Part shown: positions 57,030 to 64,000 of the stretch, in pieces | How the letters are laid out: each line of letters begins with the position of its first letter | Numbering within the stretch: the stretch's first letter is position 1 | From: Pelobates cultripes | Lineage: Eukaryota; Chordata; Amphibia; Anura; Pelobatidae | DNA: 64,000 bases | Direction of reading: 5' to 3' | Assembly (NCBI GenBank): GCA_933207985.1 | Contig: OW240915.1 | Location: 270,753,858-270,817,857 of the forward strand | The notes under the pieces: generated by a model | What the model was told of the DNA's origin: nothing | Seen by the model: only the letters and a program-made list of their open reading frames with translations | The model's database searches: none | Program-made: the position numbers and the translations under genes

Positions 57030-58136
57030 AATTGTTACATTTCGACATTACAGTGCAAACATTTTTTTCATTGTGTGTTTTTGTGTCTATGTAGTTAAAA
57101 ATTAACCATTTAAGCATACATCCCAGGTCCCTGCATAGGAGGGACGGTCAATATTTTGGACACAAATCCCTCTGTCTCTCTCTTCTATCCTAATAGACCG
57201 CTTTTCTAGAAGTAATGTATCTTTAAACTTCAAGAAATGCATTTAAAAATCAGTCTTTGTTAATGAGATACATTGTTCTTGATTTAAATTACATTTTAGC
57301 TGCATCATTTATTTTTTGCAAATCACCTAAAATGTCCCAGTACAGCCCTGCCCCTGGCCACACTCCCATTCATGGCCCTAAAAATAAAGTGACCCTCTTT
57401 GTCCATTTGAAATGCTGCTTGGTATGATTAAAACTGTATGATATAATAAACATCTAGACAGCACTATGGATCATCCATTAACCGTTATCTAAAATTGGCC
57501 AAATCTACAAATGATCCATGCTGGCACAGGGTGATAAAATGACGTTGAATGTCAGTGTTCCATTAGGAGTTTGACCACGTGAGTTTTCCAAAGCATCTCT
57601 TTCAAGGTGTTTTACCATATAGCTAAAAACATGGGGCTGTCCTATCACTCCAATTAGCTGTTGAGAATGTAATACTACACGGCTGTCCAGCTTGAGATTC
57701 TCAAACTGCATGTGGTCCCTTAGGCTTTTTCAACTTCCTCTAAGCCGTCTCTGAAGCTCATTCAGTTTATTATGCTACATTGTTCACTTACTATGGTCCT
57801 CTAATATAAACATCTATAGGCCACCATAAGAAGAGGTTGTTAGTTTAGTCAGTTTTGTCCTAGGTGACAGCAAATGACAAATACTGAGAAAAGGAAAAAA
57901 TCAGAGAGCACGTAAAATGGGATTAATGAACAGGCAGCAGTGATTTGATGAATAAACACCAAATTATTAGTTGTTTAAATGGTAAATAATATATTTAAAA
58001 CAAATAACATTTTAACAATACTTACTGGATAATACTATATTTTGAGGATGAAATACTAAGAGCATTTAGAGTATTATTTTATTAATGTCCTTTAATAAAA
58101 AAAAAAAAATTGTGACATTTCTTGTACTCAAATAGT
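54906..58136. other. AT-rich DNA without a recognised gene
   Basis: Over 3 kb with no supported gene. It includes an A/AT microsatellite at 56,971-57,029. The stretch 57,120-57,425 (CATCCCAGGTCCCTGCA ... GCCCTGCCCCTGGCCACAC) looks like a dispersed repeat by style, but no ends were identified. Confidence 0.5.
56971..57029. repeat. A-run and AT microsatellite
   Basis: An A run of about 11 followed by AT repeats with one GT interruption. Confidence 0.95.
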
Positions 58137-58735
58137 TTTTATTATTATTATTATTATTATTAGTGTTTATATAGCACTAACTTATTCCGCAGCGATATAC
58201 AATATTATAAGAGGGAGAAATTTTACAATAAATTACACAATTACAAAATGTTACAGGAACAATAAATAGATGAGGACCCTGCTCAGACGAGCTAACAATC
58301 TAGAGGAGGTGCAGTATAAATCACAATAGGAATATCATCAAGGGAGGGCAAACAAACAAGGTGGGAAAGTAGCAGAAATTGAGGTGAATGTAGTGTGTGA
58401 CCCTTTAGGAGAGAGCAAGAGACAGATTTGTAAAATAGTTATTCTGGGAGACAATGAGCATTTCTGAAGAGATGGGTTTTGAAGAACTTTTTAAACGATT
58501 GAAGACTGGGGGAGAGTCTGATGGGGGTAGGCAGGCTGTTCCAAAAGAAATTAGACACCCATGAGAAATCTGCAAGCGTGGATTAGCAATAAGGATACGG
58601 GGCAGGAGAAGGTCACCGGCAGATCGGAGAGACCAAGAAGGGGCATATCTACAAATCAGTGTAGAAATGTAACAGGGACTAGAGTTCTTTAGAGCTTTAT
58701 AGGTAAGGTAATTTTGAATTGACACCTTATAAGTG
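58137..58735 (-). mobile_element. L2 3' fragment, minus strand
   Basis: Minus-strand reading has TYKALKNSSPCYISTLICRY, APSWSLRSAGDLLLPR and CLISFGTACLPP (equivalent to LWNSLPP), the L2 C-terminus. The 3' tail is the complement of AGTGTTTATATAGCACTAAC plus a TTA repeat (58,137-58,160). Truncated at its 5' side near 58,735. Confidence 0.8.
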
Positions 58736-59148
58736 CCCTTATCTTTGGAATTTTACATAACGTATATTGCTCTTACGCACTATAAGAAGGAAACAGGCTT
58801 GCTCAGACTACATGATGGCATGTGGATTGAGGCTATGAACTCAGCAGTTGGTAAAGTCCTCAATCTTTACTGCATGATGACAACTGACAAGAGACACCAC
58901 AGTTGGTAAATACATCACACTGTGGTAAGTGCCTAGTGGCTGTGAACACAGATATTTCATTAACCTTATCACCTCTAAAGTTTGCAATTTTTACCACGTC
59001 TTGCAGTCAGGGTACACATGGCCTCATAATGGAACTGAGCAGACGGGGTTTGAGATCTGTTGAAGGCCAGTGAATGGTACGGTGCATTAATTATTACATT
59101 TTTAAATGATCCGTTGTGTGTTCAAGTTATAAATTTGTTGTCCTATAT
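58736..59148. other. No feature recognised
   Basis: Short unique-looking stretch between an L2 fragment and a hAT MITE. Confidence 0.45.
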
Positions 59149-59254
59149 CAGTGTAGGTAACCGTTGGCACTCCAGATGTTGTGGATTACATCTCCCATAA
59201 TGTTCTTACATAATGTTGGCAAAGCATCAGGGTTGCCGAAGTTGCCTACCTCTG
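59149..59254. mobile_element. hAT foldback MITE with near-exact target duplication
   Basis: Left end CAGTGTAGGTAACCGTTGGC and right end inverse of CAGAGGTAGGCAACTTCGGC; 106 bp. The 8 bases TCCTATAT before and TCCTAGAT after differ at one position, which fits an aged hAT target duplication. Contains the CTCCAGATGTTGTGGATTAC motif shared with 35,098. Confidence 0.8.
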
Positions 59255-60219
59255 TCCTAGATATTCACACTGTACATACTCTGTCCTTATACAAGTGTTC
59301 CATTGTCAAGTTTGTTATCTTCCTATTCAGCCATCACTTTTATTTGCATTGGTCACTACAATTTAGGCCCCTATACTAACTTTATTAACTTTTTTTATAA
59401 AGTGTTGCCTTTCTTTTAACTGCCACACTTGAGAATGTCTCTCTTCTGTCTGTAATAAGCTGAACTCCATTTTCAGCATCTCTATTTAAGCAGAAACTAA
59501 TTATTTTAGATTCAAATGATAGCAATCTATTGGAAAAACATTTTTAATTGTGTATCTACAAAGATTACCACATGTTTTAATGGTGGGTTCTGTAAATACA
59601 TCATTTTAAAAGGTGTTTGTGTTTTTTTTTTTTTAAATTTGATCATAAAAAAGTCTATTAAAAATAATTAAATCAAGGCCTAAGTTAGAAAATCTTTAGC
59701 TCACATTTTATAGATAATAGTCCTTATTGGAAAATTCCTAGTAACCACATCCGTTCCTGTGTAAATTCTGGTCTCTTTGATATAAACCACCTATAATCTG
59801 CCATTGACATCTTCTAAAATCTGGTGTTGATAGCTATGTATTCCCATCACACTAATAAAAATAAGCTAACATCCAGTATGTGTCCTACAATGTATACTGA
59901 GTCACAAAGCTCTATCTGTGATTGTCTCATAAATCCATTATGAACAGGAAATGGAAACATTGAAAAAAATGTAGTAATGTCTTGTGCAATGTATGTAATG
60001 AAAGTATACAGGAGACAAATGTTAAAACTGTTATGGTTGTTGAACCAAGATGAAAATAACTTCTAATGAATCACCGGGCAAACGTGAGAAAATGCTTTTT
60101 TCATTTAAAATGGCCGTACTGATCTCTGGACGTTGTTGCTTGAGGTAAGTATTTGAAGAAGGATGAATAATCAGACATTTGTTTTTAATACAAAAATGAC
60201 CGGAATTGGGTCATAGAGC
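59255..60219. other. AT-rich DNA without a recognised gene
   Basis: Nothing supported in about 1 kb. Confidence 0.5.
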
Positions 60220-60324
60220 AAGTATGTAGGCAACCTTCATAATGCTTACAGCATTATAGCTGTAAGAGCATTATGGGAGATGTAGTCCAAAACATCTGAA
60301 GTGCGGAATGCTGCCTACCCCTGT
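60220..60324. mobile_element. hAT foldback MITE, decayed
   Basis: TATGTAGGCAACCTTCATAA at the left pairs with GCTGCCTACCCCTG at the right, with GAGATGTAGTCCAAAACATC inside, a member of the 59,149 family in the other orientation. No target duplication remains visible. Confidence 0.55.
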
Positions 60325-60460
60325 CCCCAACCGAGTCCTCGTTGACCACCAACCGTCCAGGTTTTGTCAGTGTCTCAATTTGAATAAAAAAGTGAAATAC
60401 ATAAATCATGGACTGTTGGTGGTCCATGAGGACTGGGTTGGGGGCCACTGGTCTAGAGTA
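60325..60460. mobile_element. Second hAT-like foldback, abutting the first
   Basis: TCCCCAACCGAGTCCTCGTT at the left pairs with the inverse of AGTGGCCCCCAACCCAGTCC (ending near 60,451), and inner CCACCAACCGTCCAGG pairs with its complement near 60,410. The right terminus CACTGGTCTAGAG is hAT-like. Its left end merges with the preceding MITE, so one inserted into or recombined with the other. Confidence 0.55.
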
Positions 60461-60649
60461 TATATATTTATATCGGGCCTTAAAATATAAAATCCTATGC
60501 TACTAACCAGGCCTTAATAGTTACTCGAGTAGCCCTGTATATACATATGTTGAGCCCTGTATATACATATATGAACCAGGCATCATATATGGAGTTTTTA
60601 GATAATAATGCAATGAGTTCTTTAAGGCTATGTACTAGAACCTCTTGTT

Positions 60650-61605
60650 TTCTCAATTTACACAGCCTCTCTTGGTGACCTGATACCAGCCAATGACTTT
60701 CAATATCACCTGTATGCAGATGATACTTAAATCTACCAATCATTTTCTTATTATTCTCCATGTCTGCTGATTTGTATCACTGACTGCATATCCTCTGTTT
60801 CTGACTGGATGACTTCCCACTTCCTATAACTCAACCTCCACAAGACTGAACTCCTTGTCTTTCCTCCTCCTAAAGCTACAACTGTGTCTATTAGCCTTAA
60901 AGTAAACAGAGCTATCAAGATCTCTACCCCATAGGTACATTGCCTTGGTGTTACTCAGAACGTAACTAAAAACCTTGTCCATGCTGTTTTCCTGCCTCGA
61001 TTATTGTAACCCTCTGCACGTAAAATCCTGAAATGTGTACAGATTGCCCCTCTACAGTTCATAATGAATGCTTCTGCCAGACTCATCTACCTTAAGTCCA
61101 GTGCTTCTGACACCTCACCCCTCACTTCAATCCTGTTTCATTTAGGGTTCAGTTCAAAATGTATGTGCTTACCTGCAAAGGTCTCCATAACCGTACCCTA
61201 GTTTACATCTCATCCCTCATGCAGATATGTTCCAGCCTCTTCACTTCACAATGACCTGTTACTGTCTCTTGCTTGCACCCACACGCCAGAATCTTGTTTG
61301 CTGGACAGCTCACCCATTAACTTCTCATGCCTTACAACCTTCCTCTGCCATCTCACATCTACTGTGCTCCCTTCTACTGAACATCCCTCCCATCATTCAG
61401 GTACATACAGATAATTTAATTCCCTCACTTTCCAATGTGTTTTTATCCATTTTTCCTTTTGAGTGTATGCTTGTTTTGGCAGTGCCATCTTCACCTACTG
61501 TTCCCTTATGTTAGACATGTCTTTTTAGAATGAAATGTTTATCTTGTGTATTTACAGTACAATGTTTCAGAATATATTGCCGCTATATAAATAATTGTAA
61601 TTGAC
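60650..61605 (+). mobile_element. L2 fragment, plus strand, heavily decayed
   Basis: Plus-strand traces of L2: QYHLYADDT near 60,703-60,729, CISSVSDWMTSHFL then LNLHKTELLVFPPP near 60,790-60,870, NASARLIYLKSSASDTSPL near 61,066, and a tail GCCGCTATATAAATAATTG near 61,578. Many stops. From the palm to the 3' end, so 5'-truncated. Confidence 0.75.
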
Positions 61606-64000
61606 TTGTATGGAAATAATGTAATAAAGAAATTATGCATATATGTGTTTTAAGTAGTAACCTGGTATTAGATTGCTTGTTTTGGGAACTCTAACTTTCT
61701 TGATTGAACTATTATATGATTCCTTAACTATTTTGTTACAACACCTGAACAATCACGTCCAAATAATATTTCTGAAGAAATTGTATCTGAAAATTTAGCT
61801 TTGTGAAACTAAGGAATTTGCCTAACAAAAAAAATCAAACAAATTGTGGTCATTAACAGTTATATTGTGTTTTGCCAATTTCAATTTGGTGCAAATAGTT
61901 GTATTCATTAAGCAACATTACATTCAAATTAAACCTTCAAACACAGTTGTCAATTTGTCAAATGTGTTACTTATTGCACTTCTCTTGATAAATCCATTTA
62001 AAAATCCCTTCTTCAACTGTCATACTATTCACATACCAGAGTATGTAGTGTTCCATGGAAATACTTCAAGGAGCTATTTTGTAATACTGTCTTCAATTAC
62101 AAGCAACCCTTTCAAGGAATTCAGTCCAGCTCCATGCAAATCCAATAATACAATTATCACAGGTGATGGGTTGAAGCCCTGTAGAGTGTTTGAGTGAGAA
62201 CTGGTGGATAAAGTCATGATTAGACTTTATTTTCACTTTCTGAGTTAATTTACTACTTTAATTTACTTTAAGTAGACTTGTCACACTTTCAGACACACCA
62301 AAACCTAGATCTTCACACACATTTCCATTAAACAACATAGGATCTTGTTCACAAACACTAGCAAATTTTATTTTGCATTAGAAAGAATGAAAGCCACTTA
62401 AGGTTGACCTTATTTTAAATAACAAGGCACAGCTGGAAACCAATAAACAGAGACATCTCCATGTCCTACAGCAGAGAGTGTGACCCTTTTCTTTTCGGCA
62501 TATAAACATTCCATGGAAGGGGAAGCGATTGCACCATGATTGTAATTTAAGAATGTTTTGATGTTTCTGACGCTTGTGTTCGTAAAGTGAAGATAATCTA
62601 CTGTATATTAGCATATTTAAGTACACGCTTCATTTAATTGTGCTATTTTTTTTCCATGTGATACATGTAACAGCAAGAGACAAGCGAAAGAAATTACATT
62701 TTCCATTTGTGTTACTATTTAATCATGTATTGTGGTTAAAAGAAATGTTAAATTATCCCCTAATCCATGCAGTATTTTATTTATCACGCACCCAAAGTAG
62801 GTGTAAATCTAGTAGAAACTATTGAAGTGTACATAGCTCTCACCCCAGCTCACCCCAGGCTATGCCCTGTTTTTAAAAACCTTACTAATAACCCTTTAAA
62901 AATTGAGAGTTACTGGTAAAACACTGTTCCAGAAAGGCACTGAAAGGTCTGCGTTAATCTAAGTTTAAAGTAAAAAACCATATTGGAGGGTCCTACTAAA
63001 TCTAAGGAGGAAATTACAACCCTCTCATCTCCTACCCCATGCATCCACAAGAGCATCTTGCATGAATCCAGCTGGCAAGTAGGATCCTTATAATTGGGCT
63101 TTTTGCCCAAACATTATACTTCAGTATGACTTCTTAACAGTTCACATTTTAGTAAATTAGTCAGTGTAAACCATGAAGGCTTTATGATCAACCAAGAAAC
63201 AGCCAATTCCATAGTAATGCACATCATTTAGATTTAAAGGCAATTTGTCAGCATAGGGATTCCTTGAGCAATCTGTGAATATGTGTTTTCCCAATGCCCC
63301 CAAACCATTTTTAGAACATGGACTGGCTCTACACCCCATTGTTACAGAGTACCAGTTTCTCAGAGACAGGCTTCAAGCATGCCGGATCTGGTGCTTCCAT
63401 TGACCTCAGTTAACTCTTATAATCGCACGTGAGTCAACATTAGGGAGTAGTGACGCGCAGCTACAGAACGTGATGCGGCGCTCGAGGGAGGTGAATACAC
63501 AAACCCTTGGCCAATGACAAAGTTGGCAAAAGCCGTGAAGCTTCATTAAAGCTCCACCATTTGTCAACTTTTGTCAATCTACCTTTTGGCCATAGCTTTC
63601 CTTATGTGTAACTTTGAAATTACGCATATTTGTGAAAAAAAAAAAAAACAGAAGCCAACGAAATGGGGAATGTGGGATGTGCTAATATAAAATGTCAGAG
63701 ATCCACTTTAAAATGTTTTGATTAGTAGCTGTCTACATACTTTTGACCACATAGTCTATCTGTTTTTTTTTTCTTTATTTTTGGCTTTCTCTCTGTCCCT
63801 CTCTCTATTCCTCTCTGTGTTCAGGTTGATAACGATTACATGGAATTTAACAATGTTGTATCGTTCTCTGACTGAATTATATACAATTTTATTTATTTAG
63901 AAACACTCTTTTATAAGGAACAAATACACTGAGATTGAATTTATTTTCTTTGTGATGTAAAATGTTTTTACACCACACTGTTTCATATTTAGGAAGTAGA
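61606..64000. other. AT-rich DNA, no recognised gene to window end
   Basis: No host exon or intact mobile gene is supported. Two short adjacent minus-strand frames near 62,910-63,340 have a non-repetitive residue mix but no motif I recognise. GTCTACATACTTTTGACCAC near 63,731 resembles the terminal repeat of Tc1-like elements; an opposite end was not found. Confidence 0.45.
63725..63760. mobile_element. Possible Tc1-like terminal remnant
   Basis: Contains TACATACTTTTGACCACATA, close to the widespread Tc1-like terminus in which TACATACTTTTGGCCA-like words occur. Very short and without a partner. Confidence 0.35.

Overview
The window looks like a repeat-dense, AT-rich, gene-poor piece of a vertebrate nuclear genome, most likely an anuran amphibian (frog). 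The inference rests on the repeat mix: CR1, L1, L2 and restriction-endonuclease-type LINEs, a DIRS tyrosine-recombinase retrotransposon, a Tc1/mariner end, hAT foldback elements, and many small TTAA-flanked inverted-repeat elements resembling the T2 MITEs known from Xenopus. I found no host exon, tRNA, rRNA or bacterial-style gene that I can support. Every protein similarity I recognise belongs to a mobile element, and nearly all are broken by frameshifts, stops or deletions.

Layout. 1-5.7 kb: a decayed CR1 ORF2 running in from the left edge, abutted head to tail by a 5'-truncated L1-clade LINE, then a 170-bp AT dinucleotide array. 5.9-10.8 kb: unannotated AT-rich DNA, an L2-type tail, a degenerate telomere-like (TTAGGG-like) tract and a GC-richer repeat. 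10.8-16.3 kb: an LTR-like repeat, then a DIRS element (Gag, RT/RNase H, the last part of a tyrosine recombinase, complex terminal inverted repeats) whose gag is split by about 1.5 kb of other DNA. 16.3-22.3 kb: CA-rich low complexity, nested foldbacks and GC-rich repeat islands. 22.3-25.8 kb: a hAT-like element with CAGTGGCGG ends and a 7/8 target duplication, containing a second CR1. That CR1 keeps the SGNH-esterase signature of ORF1, a 30-bp in-frame tandem repeat and the endonuclease, and has lost about 1.2 kb of RT.

28.6-32.0 kb: a minus-strand L2 LINE covering endonuclease to C-terminus, interrupted by a second copy of the 10.8-kb LTR-like family and containing a 155-bp segment that recurs 597 bp away. 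35.2-40.2 kb: a non-coding, comparatively CpG-retaining block bounded by a near-identical 77-bp sequence and containing several further direct and tandem repeats. This is the least explained structure in the window and the best candidate for an undescribed non-autonomous element. 42.8-48.8 kb: a cluster of TTAA-type MITEs plus a perfect hAT foldback with an exact 8-bp target duplication. 52.0-54.0 kb: a large palindromic element with three strong hairpins at its end, followed by the Zn-finger/endonuclease end of an RLE-type LINE. 54.9-64 kb: mostly unique AT-rich DNA with three L2 or hAT remnants and a Tc1-like end.

The elements do not form a pathway. What the window records is layered insertion: CR1 in hAT, an LTR-like element in L2, unknown DNA in DIRS, and L1 against CR1. 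Family names come from recognised protein motifs and terminal signatures read by eye; no database search was possible.
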